Source: Pseudomonadota bacterium
Lineage (GTDB): Bacteria > Pseudomonadota > Gammaproteobacteria > Burkholderiales > Burkholderiaceae_D
NCBI GenBank assembly: GCA_021821365.1
Contig: JAKACN010000015.1
Span: 1 to 38,966, forward strand
DNA: 38,966 bases
Direction of reading: 5' to 3'
In this document: positions 17,994 to 23,452 of the stretch, in pieces
How the letters are laid out: each line of letters opens with the position of its first letter
Position numbering within the stretch: the stretch's first letter is position 1
Notes under the pieces: generated by a model
Told to the model about the DNA's origin: nothing
Databases searched by the model: none
Seen by the model: the letters and a program-made list of their open reading frames with translations, nothing else
Program-made: the position numbers and the translations under genes

Positions 17994-18009
17994 GTTGGGT
18001 ATACGCAAC
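17994..18009. promoter_or_regulatory. 16-bp palindrome before the third RHH gene
   Basis: GTTGGGTATACGCAAC is palindromic except for one symmetric pair (14/16). It ends 17 bp before the start codon and overlaps a possible -10 (TATACG). This position suits an autoregulatory operator for the RHH protein downstream. Confidence 0.5.
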
Positions 18010-18026
18010 CATCAAGGAGAACTGCC

Positions 18027-18434
18027 ATGGCAATGCCGAGCCACATGACTTTCAGAATCGACCGAGAAATACAGAAGTCATTCGTTCATCTCTGCGAGCA
18101 GAGAGGCACGACCGCTTCTATTGTTATCAGAGAATTCATTGACCAGCAGTTGAATTCGACGGATGCGTTCTCCCGTTGGTTAGATGCAGGAAACGCGATG
18201 AAGCAACGTCATTCGGACGAGAAACAAAGGCTCATCGCCGAAGGGGAAGCTCTAGACGTGAGGCACAAAACAGAAAAAAGAAAAGCAGAAGCATTGGACA
18301 CCGTTCAGCAGATAGAAGTCGACATGCGGCACAGCAAGGAACGGCGTGAACTGGATACGAAAATCGAAGCAGTTCTGGAACGGCAGGACGGCGAAAAATT
18401 CGCCCACAAGCACCAGAAGGCTTTGGCAGCATAA
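18027..18434 (+). CDS. RHH-type DNA-binding protein with charged coiled-coil tail
   Basis: 135-aa protein. The start at 18,027 has AAGGAG ten bases upstream. Residues about 5-45 (HMTFRIDREIQKSFVHLCEQ, then TASIVIREFIDQQL) fit a ribbon-helix-helix domain. Residues about 55-130 are almost entirely Glu/Lys/Arg/Gln-rich and should form a long helix or coiled coil. It is separated from the relaxase gene by 179 bp with its own palindrome, so it is likely a separate unit. It could be a copy-number or transfer regulator or a partition-type accessory protein; nothing visible decides between these. Confidence 0.7.
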   Translation: MAMPSHMTFRIDREIQKSFVHLCEQRGTTASIVIREFIDQQLNSTDAFSRWLDAGNAMKQRHSDEKQRLIAEGEALDVRHKTEKRKAEALDTVQQIEVDMRHSKERRELDTKIEAVLERQDGEKFAHKHQKALAA

Positions 18435-18440
18435 AGATTT

Positions 18441-18469
18441 GCCCCCAACTGCTTGCAACAGTTGAGGGC
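18441..18469 (+). terminator. Hairpin after the RHH gene (no U tract)
   Basis: GCCCCCAACTG, a 7-nt loop and CAGTTGAGGGC form an 11-bp stem with one mismatch, starting 7 bp after the stop codon. There is no T run after it, so it may be a weak terminator or mRNA 3' protection. Confidence 0.45.
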
Positions 18470-18580
18470 GGATATGGCGAGACGAGCCACGAACGAACTA
18501 TCTACCTTCATCATATCGCGACCCGTCTCCAAATCAATCGTTGCCGTGAATCATTCTGATGAACGGCGAAGGAGATGGGC

Positions 18581-19579
18581 ATGAAGGAAAGGTTTTTCCG
18601 CTATACGCAGAGGGAACAGGACTTGATTGATGAGGTAAGGCACCTCATCGATAGCCGGGTGTACTCTCACTTGAAGAAAAAGGCGGATTTCGAAAGCGGT
18701 TGTCTGGAGCATCCTTCGGCACTCCGTCTGACCACAGGCACGATAGCCAGCGCGATTTCGCTACCTGCGAAGGAACGGATTGCGGCTCTTACTTTCACTC
18801 ACAACGACGTAAGGCACTCCCTGAAACGGCTGGAAGCGCTCGGTCTTGTTGATCAACTCGAACAAAACGGACGTTATCTGCGGCTGCGGTTGCCGATGGC
18901 TGCGATGTCTACAAGCGAAAGAAGCCAAGGTCAAAACCAGATTGTGCGAAGCGATGCGAAAAACAGGGGGCAGATTGTGCGGCAGATTGTGCGAAGTGAA
19001 TCCTCGGAAACCGTTGCGACACAAGGGTTAGCAGAGGACGGGGCGGGGCAGACTGTGCGGCAGATTGTCCGAAGCGATGCTGAAAATGGGGGGCAGATTG
19101 TGCGAAGTGAAAACGGCGAATCCTCGGAAACCATTGCAGCGCAAGGGTTTGCAGGCAGCAACGTCGTCCCGCTCAAGATTGAAAAACAATCAATAATAAA
19201 CTCACCCCCCTACCCCCCAGAGGGGGGAGAGGAAAACCTTTTGCCTTCGGCATCTGAAAAACCAACCCCACTCGCCGCCGATGGCGGCTCACAGGAAGAA
19301 TCGGAAAAGACCAAGCCCGAAATCAGGCGCCTGCGAAAACTTGTCGCCGATGCCGCGAAGAAAAGCGGTGGTTTCATCCAGTGCCTGAACTCGGAGCGCT
19401 CGACGGCAATCTTGGCGGGATGGGCAACGACGAAGTTCAAGGATATGGATATCGAAGACGCTTGCGGACGAGTCATCGCGAACCCTGACATGAAGCCCTT
19501 CGTCGATAGCATCGACACCTTGATGAGGCAGCAGGCAGAAAAACTCGCCAAATTCAGGCGCGCTTATTGTGCGGGATGA
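18581..19579 (+). CDS. Winged-helix replication-initiator-like protein (lambda-O-like architecture)
   Basis: 332-aa protein. The start is ATG 18,581: GGAG at 18,571 is correctly spaced for it, whereas the in-frame ATG at 18,575 abuts that site. The N-terminal 115 residues (KERFFRYTQREQDLIDEVRH, then TGTIASAISLP, FTHNDVRHSLKRLEALGLVD) look like a winged helix. The middle (about 120-215) is low-complexity because the DNA carries six iteron-like repeats there, encoding QIVRS again and again. An A+T-rich stretch follows. The C-terminal 90 residues (from KPEIRRLRKLVADAAKK) are helical and could contact a helicase or loader. Initiators whose gene contains the origin are known from lambda O. The function is inferred from this layout, not from a recognised family. 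Confidence 0.6.
   Translation: MKERFFRYTQREQDLIDEVRHLIDSRVYSHLKKKADFESGCLEHPSALRLTTGTIASAISLPAKERIAALTFTHNDVRHSLKRLEALGLVDQLEQNGRYLRLRLPMAAMSTSERSQGQNQIVRSDAKNRGQIVRQIVRSESSETVATQGLAEDGAGQTVRQIVRSDAENGGQIVRSENGESSETIAAQGFAGSNVVPLKIEKQSIINSPPYPPEGGEENLLPSASEKPTPLAADGGSQEESEKTKPEIRRLRKLVADAAKKSGGFIQCLNSERSTAILAGWATTKFKDMDIEDACGRVIANPDMKPFVDSIDTLMRQQAEKLAKFRRAYCAG
18938..19107 (+). repeat. Six iteron-like direct repeats inside the initiator-like gene (candidate origin)
   Basis: CAGATTGTGCG occurs, with at most one mismatch, at 18,938, 18,971, 18,983, 19,049, 19,061 and 19,094. Four copies extend to CAGATTGTGCGAAG or a one-base variant. The start-to-start spacings are 33, 12, 66, 12 and 33 bp, a mirror-symmetric pattern. 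The whole array is coding. It is followed about 70 bp later by an A+T-rich segment, as in the lambda origin. Confidence 0.7.
19177..19227. other. A+T-rich segment with two hairpins next to the iterons
   Basis: GATTG-AAAAA-CAATC (19,177-19,191) is a perfect hairpin at the start of the only strongly A+T-rich stretch in the area (to about 19,202). Directly after it, CCCCCC-AGA-GGGGGG (19,213-19,227) forms a very stable G/C hairpin. Both lie inside the coding sequence. A duplex-unwinding region plus a priming hairpin is one reading. Confidence 0.45.
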
Positions 19580-19663
19580 GGCGTCAGCGTCCTTGCGGAA
19601 TTTTCGGGTTTTCACTGCCGACAAGACGCAACGGCGGAAGCCGTGTCGTCGCCGTCGCTCCTG

Positions 19664-19927
19664 TCAGAGCAGGTGATGCCCGAGGTCTGCGATCTCTTCT
19701 CGGTAAGAACCAATGAATGTTTCCGTATCAATTCCGAGTGCGTCAGCAAGCCGGATGAATTCGGGAAAATCCAGTCTGCGTTCCCCTCGCTCAATCTTCG
19801 ATACGAAACTCTGCGGTTTTTCCAGCCTTTCCGCCACTTCGACTTGCGTCAGCCCAGATTCCTGCCGTGCTTTGACCAGCAGGCGGCGGAACACTTCATA
19901 CTGCGGACTGTGAAGGGGATTCGGCAT
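19664..19927 (-). CDS. Xre/Cro-type HTH repressor
   Basis: 87-aa DNA-binding protein. I place the start at ATG 19,927 because the operator-like palindrome lies immediately upstream; an in-frame ATG further up would put the palindrome inside the gene, and neither start has a strong ribosome site. Residues about 9-65 are a clear HTH_3 domain: VFRRLLVKARQESGLTQVEV, then EKPQSFVSKIERGERRLD and ALGIDTETFIG. It is divergent from the hemerythrin-like gene. It is a likely master repressor of the element or of the cargo, and probably regulates itself. Confidence 0.88.
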   Translation of the reverse strand: MPNPLHSPQYEVFRRLLVKARQESGLTQVEVAERLEKPQSFVSKIERGERRLDFPEFIRLADALGIDTETFIGSYREEIADLGHHLL

Positions 19928-19940
19928 CCCCAAGAGGCTA

Positions 19941-19974
19941 ATAACCCGACTTGGAATATCCCAGACCGGGTTAT
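19941..19974. promoter_or_regulatory. 34-bp extended palindrome upstream of the Xre-type gene
   Basis: Outer arms ATAACCCG and CGGGTTAT are perfect inverted repeats 18 bp apart. The inner segment TGGAATATCCCA is also nearly symmetric; overall 26 of 34 positions are symmetric. It starts 14 bp before the HTH start, in the divergent region shared with the hemerythrin-like gene. A repressor operator is the natural reading. Confidence 0.6.
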
Positions 19975-20036
19975 CAGGTATCATTAGTCCGAAAACACCG
20001 GCAATCGTTCTTTCCCAAGGGTCTCTCCTAGGGGGA

Positions 20037-20063
20037 TTGAGTCTGATAGCCTTACCGTATACA
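20037..20063 (+). promoter_or_regulatory. Possible sigma-70 promoter of the hemerythrin-like gene
   Basis: TTGAGT (20,037-20,042), a short 15-bp spacer and TATACA (20,058-20,063) lie about 30 bp before the hemerythrin start. The boxes are good but the spacing is below optimum, which may imply weak or activated expression. Confidence 0.35.
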
Positions 20064-20094
20064 AGAGCGATATCGACCACGAAAGACAAGAAAA

Positions 20095-20502
20095 ATGCCT
20101 GCCCCACAGGAATGGAGTCCGGCTTGCAGTGTCGGACATCCGATTTTGGATGAACAACACAGGAGACTGCTCGCCGTCTGCAAGGGGCTTTCCTTGTGCG
20201 GAGAACTGCGAGGTTCGGAGCGTATTTCGCGATTTCATGAACTGCTGGATGAAGTCGCAAAATTCGCCCGTGAACACTTCGATACCGAGGAAGGCATTCT
20301 TGCCGAAGCCCGCTATCCCGACTTGGATGCACAGAAAAGGGAGCATTTGGAATTTCAGGAACGGTTCACTGAAATCCTGTGCGATGCCAGCAATGGAACC
20401 ATAGACATCCCCGAGACCTGCAAATTCGTTTCGGATTGGTGGCAGAGCCATATCCTGACCTCAGACATGCAATACAAGGAAGTCTTGACCCGACGTTCCT
20501 AG
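20095..20502 (+). CDS. Bacteriohemerythrin-like metal-binding protein (element cargo)
   Basis: 135-aa protein with the four-helix hemerythrin pattern: H22 (LDEQHRRLL), H61 and E65 (HFDTEE), H84 (KREHLEF), H119 and D124 (HILTSDMQYKEV). These correspond to the di-iron ligands of bacteriohemerythrins, which bind O2. One expected ligand, the first histidine of the HxxxH pair, is replaced by Q80 (DAQKREH), so the iron site may be altered. The ribosome site is weak. It is not attached to a receptor or regulator, so oxygen buffering, NO handling or sensing are all possible. It is the only cargo-type gene of the element, with the small gene just downstream. Confidence 0.85.
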   Translation: MPAPQEWSPACSVGHPILDEQHRRLLAVCKGLSLCGELRGSERISRFHELLDEVAKFAREHFDTEEGILAEARYPDLDAQKREHLEFQERFTEILCDASNGTIDIPETCKFVSDWWQSHILTSDMQYKEVLTRRS

Positions 20503-20529
20503 CGATGTCCGACAAGAAGAACAGAAGAC

Positions 20530-20766
20530 ATGATTCACGAACTTCACGAAATCACGACCGAGAACGACGGCATCAGGGCTTGGGCATTCTTCGTCGTGCT
20601 CAAAGGCACTGACCCATTGCCGAACCACAAGCCATTTACCTCGGGGTCTTGGACTCCGGGAGTCGACGATGCAGAAGGTCAAGTCCTGTATGAAGAGGGG
20701 CGAAGGGAAGCCATGTTCGAAGTCGAAAGGCTCAACCGCAACGGCAGGATATTTCCGAGACGATAG
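20530..20766 (+). CDS. Small hypothetical protein after the hemerythrin-like gene
   Basis: 78-aa predicted protein, 27 bp after the hemerythrin-like stop and in the same direction, with AGAAG upstream of ATG 20,530. No signal peptide or membrane segment. The sequence (WAFFVVLKGTDPLPNHKPFT, later EGRREAMFEVERLNRNGRIF) has the balanced composition of a real small soluble domain, but I do not recognise a family. Probably cotranscribed with the hemerythrin-like gene. Confidence 0.6.
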   Translation: MIHELHEITTENDGIRAWAFFVVLKGTDPLPNHKPFTSGSWTPGVDDAEGQVLYEEGRREAMFEVERLNRNGRIFPRR

Positions 20767-20767
20767 C

Positions 20768-20790
20768 GACAGGGCAATTGCTGCCCTGTC
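20768..20790. terminator. Convergent-gene hairpin
   Basis: GACAGGGCA, a 5-nt loop and TGCCCTGTC form a perfect 9-bp stem between two converging genes, touching the stop of the minus-strand gene. There is no clear T run on either side. Confidence 0.45.
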
Positions 20791-21199
20791 AGAGCGATTT
20801 TTCGTCCTTGGGTAAGGGGTCTGCCCTTCCCCGAAGGGAAATCGTCTCCAAAGCGTCCGCAAGGGCGCTGGCGAACTCCGCTTGAATTCTGGCTTGGGCT
20901 ATCACCGATGCGAAGGACTCCCGACCCATTCTAGGCTTCAAAATGAAACCGGAAGGTTTCGGCGTCGGCTTCCCTCGTCCGTGGGACTGACCCGCATTCA
21001 TCAGGTATTCAGCCATTTCCCCGACGGTGCAGCCGAGGCGACCGCCCCGCTTGCGGGCTGGCGGAAAATTCCCTCGCTCGATGATGGAGCGGACTGCTTT
21101 GGGAGACTTCGAGAGAATTACCGCGATATCATCGACGAGCAGAAAATCCCGATTCGGGAAGCGACTGCGGATATCGGCGACGTATGCGGAGAAGTCCAT
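20789..21199 (-). CDS. AlpA/excisionase-like HTH protein (candidate directionality factor)
   Basis: 136-aa protein. Residues about 18-65 (FLLVDDIAVILSKSPKAVRS, then IIERGNFPPARKRGGRLGCT and VGEMAEYLM) fit a small winged MerR/AlpA-like fold used by excisionases. The C-terminal half is unrecognised, with a helical end. It lies at the right end of the element, near the junction and arm repeat, where recombination directionality factors are common. The predicted start is only 18 bp after the encoded CCA of the element's tRNA-Arg on the same strand and has no Shine-Dalgarno; the upstream bases are instead CCTCCT. It may be cotranscribed with, and processed from, the tRNA. Confidence 0.7.
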   Translation of the reverse strand: MDFSAYVADIRSRFPNRDFLLVDDIAVILSKSPKAVRSIIERGNFPPARKRGGRLGCTVGEMAEYLMNAGQSHGRGKPTPKPSGFILKPRMGRESFASVIAQARIQAEFASALADALETISLRGRADPLPKDEKSL

Positions 21200-21217
21200 T
21201 CAGGAGGGGGAAATCGG

Positions 21218-21292
21218 TGGCGCGCCCGCCTGGAATCGAACCAGGAATCCGACCTTCGGAGAGTCGTGTGATATCCATTTCACTACGGACGC
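21218..21292 (-). tRNA. tRNA-Arg(CCG) encoded by the element
   Basis: A complete 75-nt cloverleaf on the minus strand: acceptor GCGTCCG/CGGGCGC (one G-T pair), D stem GTGA/TCAC with loop AATGGATA, anticodon stem CGACT/GGTCG (one wobble), loop CTCCGAA giving anticodon CCG (reads CGG), 4-nt variable loop, T arm CCTGG/CCAGG with TTCGATT, discriminator G and encoded CCA. The known ArgRS determinants A20, C35 and G73 are present. It is the same isoacceptor as the host gene split by the element but differs in the acceptor, D, anticodon and T stems, so it is not a fragment of the host copy. Its own promoter lies upstream. Confidence 0.93.
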
Positions 21293-21306
21293 ATTTCGAA
21301 CCTGCA

Positions 21307-21336
21307 AGGATACCGCGAAACTCCTTGTATCGGCAA
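21307..21336 (-). promoter_or_regulatory. Promoter of the element's tRNA-Arg
   Basis: On the minus strand TTGCCG (21,331-21,336), an 18-bp spacer and TATCCT (21,307-21,312) would start transcription about 8 bp before the mature tRNA 5' end, a normal distance for tRNA genes. Each box matches the consensus in four of six positions. Confidence 0.5.
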
Positions 21337-21397
21337 ATCAACCTTGAAAGATGCCGCTCGGAAGCCCGTCGCTCATGACGTCGGAATCCTTGAACGG

Positions 21398-21417
21398 TCC
21401 CACACTTTTCCCACAAC
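21398..21417 (+). repeat. Right arm-type repeat
   Basis: TCCCACACTTTTCCCACAAC, 19/20 identical and in the same orientation as 11,164-11,183. It ends 93 bp inside the right core. In the excised circle the two copies would flank the core as P and P' arms. Confidence 0.65.
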
Positions 21418-21510
21418 CGGATGGGGAATTGCAGGAAATCGCGAGGTATGGCCAGCAGTTAAGTCGTTGATTTTGCTTGAAGTTTCAGCGCGAAAATATA
21501 TGATGCACTC

Positions 21511-21520
21511 GCTTCGGAGG
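21511..21520. repeat. attR core (right direct repeat)
   Basis: GCTTCGGAGG, identical to 11,091-11,100. To the right the host tRNA 5' half continues; to the left is element sequence with no T arm or acceptor strand. Confidence 0.88.
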
Positions 21521-21550
21521 CCAATACTCTATCCACTGAGCTACAGCCGC
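21511..21550 (-). pseudogene. 5' fragment of the host tRNA-Arg(CCG) gene
   Basis: The minus strand reads 5' acceptor GCGGCTG (21,544-21,550), TA, D stem GCTC/GAGT with loop AGTGGATA, anticodon strand TTGGC and loop CTCCGAA, and then changes to element sequence. The acceptor and anticodon strands pair perfectly with the 3' fragment at 11,055-11,100. Confidence 0.9.
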
Positions 21551-21625
21551 GTAGTGGAAATGCTGGAGAGGCATGAAGGATACCGGTTTTCTGCCCGGGC
21601 GTCCATGCAGGCCGGCCATATTCCG

Positions 21626-21654
21626 TTCCAAACCAATCATATTGCGTCTATAAT
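21626..21654 (+). promoter_or_regulatory. Probable promoter of the cytochrome gene
   Basis: A perfect TATAAT (21,649-21,654) with a poor -35 (TTCCAA, 17-bp spacing) lies about 107 bp before the cytochrome start. The rest of 21,551-21,760 shows nothing recognisable apart from the expected upstream region of the host tRNA gene. Confidence 0.45.
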
Positions 21655-21760
21655 CAAGGGTTTTGCGAGGTATTGCACTGCAGCATCCGCAGGTTTCTCA
21701 TGCGCCGTGCCCTGACCCGCAAGCTTGCCCACCGGTTTCGAAAATTGCATTGAGGGAATA

Positions 21761-22618
21761 ATGAGCGACGCACACAACGAACACCAATCCGCCATCAGGA
21801 CACCCAAGCAGCTCATCGCTGCCGTGATCGCAGGTTTCCTGGTACCCATCATCTGCATCGTGCTGCTGGTGCAGTACGTGACCAACAGCAACAAGGTCGG
21901 CGCCGGTTCGGGCGGCCAGTCGCCGGAAGCGATTGCGGAGCGCCTGCGCCCGGTCGCGGATGAGGGCTTCGTCCTGAAGGACACCAGCGCCCCGAAACAG
22001 CTGCAAAGCGGTGAAATGGTATTCAAGGCAGTGTGCTCGGCCTGCCACGCCACCGGCGCTGCCGGCGCGCCGAAGGCCGGCGATGCCGGCGCATGGTCGG
22101 CCCGCCTCGCACAAGGCGAGGCAACGCTGTTCGACCACGCACTCAAGGGAATCCGCGCGATGCCGGCCAAGGGCGGCAACCCTGACCTGGATGATGTGGA
22201 AGTCGAGCGCGCCGTGGTCTACATGGCCAACCAGTCCGGCGGCAAGCTGAAGGAACCGGAAGTGAAGGCTGCCGCTCCCGCTGCGGCACCGGCAGCCTCT
22301 GCAGCGGCGCCTGCCGCAGCACCCGCGGCAGCGGCCCCGGCCGAACAGCCGAAGGCGGCAGCAGCCGGCGATGCGGGCAAGAAGCTGTATGAAGCGACCT
22401 GCCAGGCTTGCCACGGCACGGGCGTCGCAGGCGCGCCGAAGTTCGGCGACAAGGCCGCATGGGCGCCGCGCATCAAGCAAGGCTCGGCCACGCTGCACGA
22501 CCACGCGTTGAAGGGCTTCCAGGGCAAGTCCGGCATGATGCCTCCGAAGGGCGGCTCGACCGCGCCGGACGACGACGTCAAGGCAGCCGTCGATTACATG
22601 GTTTCCGCTGCCAAGTAA
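21761..22618 (+). CDS. Membrane-anchored di-haem c5-type cytochrome
   Basis: 285-aa electron carrier, anchored in the inner membrane and facing the periplasm. The start is ATG 21,761 with GAGGGA upstream. An uncleaved membrane helix spans about 18-40 (LIAAVIAGFLVPIICIVLLV). Two cytochrome c domains follow with haem sites CSACH (92-96) and CQACH (214-218). Each has the likely axial methionine in AMPAKGG or MMPPKGG. The two domains are clearly duplicates, joined by an Ala/Pro-rich linker at about 165-205. It stands alone, followed by a strong terminator. It probably passes electrons to a terminal oxidase or from the bc1 complex. Confidence 0.93.
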   Translation: MSDAHNEHQSAIRTPKQLIAAVIAGFLVPIICIVLLVQYVTNSNKVGAGSGGQSPEAIAERLRPVADEGFVLKDTSAPKQLQSGEMVFKAVCSACHATGAAGAPKAGDAGAWSARLAQGEATLFDHALKGIRAMPAKGGNPDLDDVEVERAVVYMANQSGGKLKEPEVKAAAPAAAPAASAAAPAAAPAAAAPAEQPKAAAAGDAGKKLYEATCQACHGTGVAGAPKFGDKAAWAPRIKQGSATLHDHALKGFQGKSGMMPPKGGSTAPDDDVKAAVDYMVSAAK

Positions 22619-22638
22619 GTTGCAGCAGCACAAGGAAA

Positions 22639-22663
22639 AGCCGACCCGCGGGTCGGCTTTTTT
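22639..22663. terminator. Bidirectional rho-independent terminator
   Basis: AGCCGACC-CGCG-GGTCGGCT followed by TTTTT, with AAAA on the other side. It lies between the convergent cytochrome and OmpA-type lipoprotein genes and can serve both. Confidence 0.9.
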
Positions 22664-22677
22664 ATTGTCCCGAACGC

Positions 22678-23361
22678 TTATCGCTGCTGCGGCGCCTGCG
22701 CGGTGGACTCCGGCTCGGCAACGAAGATTTCGACGCGGCGGTTGCGTGCACGATTGGCTTCACTGTCGTTCGGCACGAGCGGTTCATGCGAGCCGCGACC
22801 CTGGACCTGGATGCGGTTCGCCGCCACGCCGCGCGCGGTCAGGTAATCGCGCGTATGCGCGGCGCGGTTGAGCGACAGCGGATCATTGATCGCATCTCCG
22901 CCGGTGCTGTCGGTGTGCCCGACGATGGTCACGTTAGTATTCGGGTTTTCCTTCAGCGTGGTGGCGAACTTGTCGAGGACGGGCCGGAAGTTGGGCTTGA
23001 TGTCGGCCCGGTTGGTGTCGAAGGAAATGTCGGACGGGATGTCGAGTTTCAGGCGGTTATCGGGCGTTTGCGACACTTGTACGCCGGTACCCTGCGTCGC
23101 CTGCTCCATGGCCTGCTTCTGCTGTTCCATGCGCTTGGACCAGATGTTGCCCGCCACCGCGCCGGCCGCGCCGCCCAGCACCGCACCGGTCGCGGCACGC
23201 TCGCCGCCGCCGCCTCCTGTAGCAGCCCCGATCACGGCGCCAATGCCTGCGCCGATGCCCGCGCCTGTCGCGGTGCGGCGTTGCTCTTCATTCATGTTCG
23301 CACAGCCGGCAAGCGTAACGATGACGGCAAGCGCGGCAGCAATAGGTCGATTACGCATCAT
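22678..23361 (-). CDS. OmpA-family outer-membrane lipoprotein with glycine zipper (YiaD-like)
   Basis: 227-aa lipoprotein. The start is ATG 23,361, with GAGG six bases before it. Signal sequence with lipobox LAGC (mature Cys near residue 20). A glycine zipper (TGAGIGAGIGAVIGAATGG, then AVLGGAAGAVAG) fills about 30-75. The C-terminal OmpA-like domain (about 115-220) has DTNRADIKP, VTIVGHTDSTGG and NRAAHTRDYLTARGV, with the peptidoglycan-binding Asp/Arg pattern NRARNRRVEI. It probably links the outer membrane to peptidoglycan. Single gene, convergent with the cytochrome. Confidence 0.93.
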   Translation of the reverse strand: MMRNRPIAAALAVIVTLAGCANMNEEQRRTATGAGIGAGIGAVIGAATGGGGGERAATGAVLGGAAGAVAGNIWSKRMEQQKQAMEQATQGTGVQVSQTPDNRLKLDIPSDISFDTNRADIKPNFRPVLDKFATTLKENPNTNVTIVGHTDSTGGDAINDPLSLNRAAHTRDYLTARGVAANRIQVQGRGSHEPLVPNDSEANRARNRRVEIFVAEPESTAQAPQQR

Positions 23362-23452
23362 GCATATCCTCATGTGTATGAACAACAATCTTTGGACATG
23401 CCGTGGTAATGCAAGTTCGACAAGTTACGCGCGGACAAGCGGCGGGGCTGGA

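Larger units (their letters stand above)
11091..21520. mobile_element. Integrative mobilizable element in tRNA-Arg(CCG)
   Basis: 10,430 bp bounded by the 10-bp direct repeat GCTTCGGAGG. It contains a tyrosine integrase at the left end, arm-type repeats near both ends, an AlpA-like protein and a tRNA-Arg at the right end, a MobF relaxase with RHH partners, an initiator-like gene with iteron-like repeats, an Xre-type repressor and a hemerythrin-like cargo gene. Codon choice and base composition differ visibly from the GC-richer flanks. No mating-pair formation genes, coupling protein, capsid or terminase genes are present, so transfer would need a helper system. Confidence 0.9.

Noticed and set aside
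17970-18006. TTGACT with TATACG as a promoter for the third RHH gene
   Set aside because: The spacer is 25 bp, too long for sigma-70; only the palindrome is kept as a regulatory call.
18938-19107. Repeats considered as a CRISPR array
   Set aside because: Repeats are only 11-14 bp, spacings are multiples of three including 12 bp, and the array is in a conserved open frame with no cas genes nearby.
11091-21520. Prophage or phage satellite
   Set aside because: No capsid, terminase, tail or lysis genes; the largest gene is a conjugative relaxase. The holin-like gene at 23,831 is a chromosomal YqjE-like protein outside the element.
21440-21520. Possible rebuilt tRNA-Arg at the right junction
   Set aside because: After the anticodon loop there is no T arm or acceptor strand, and the anticodon stem has a G-G clash.
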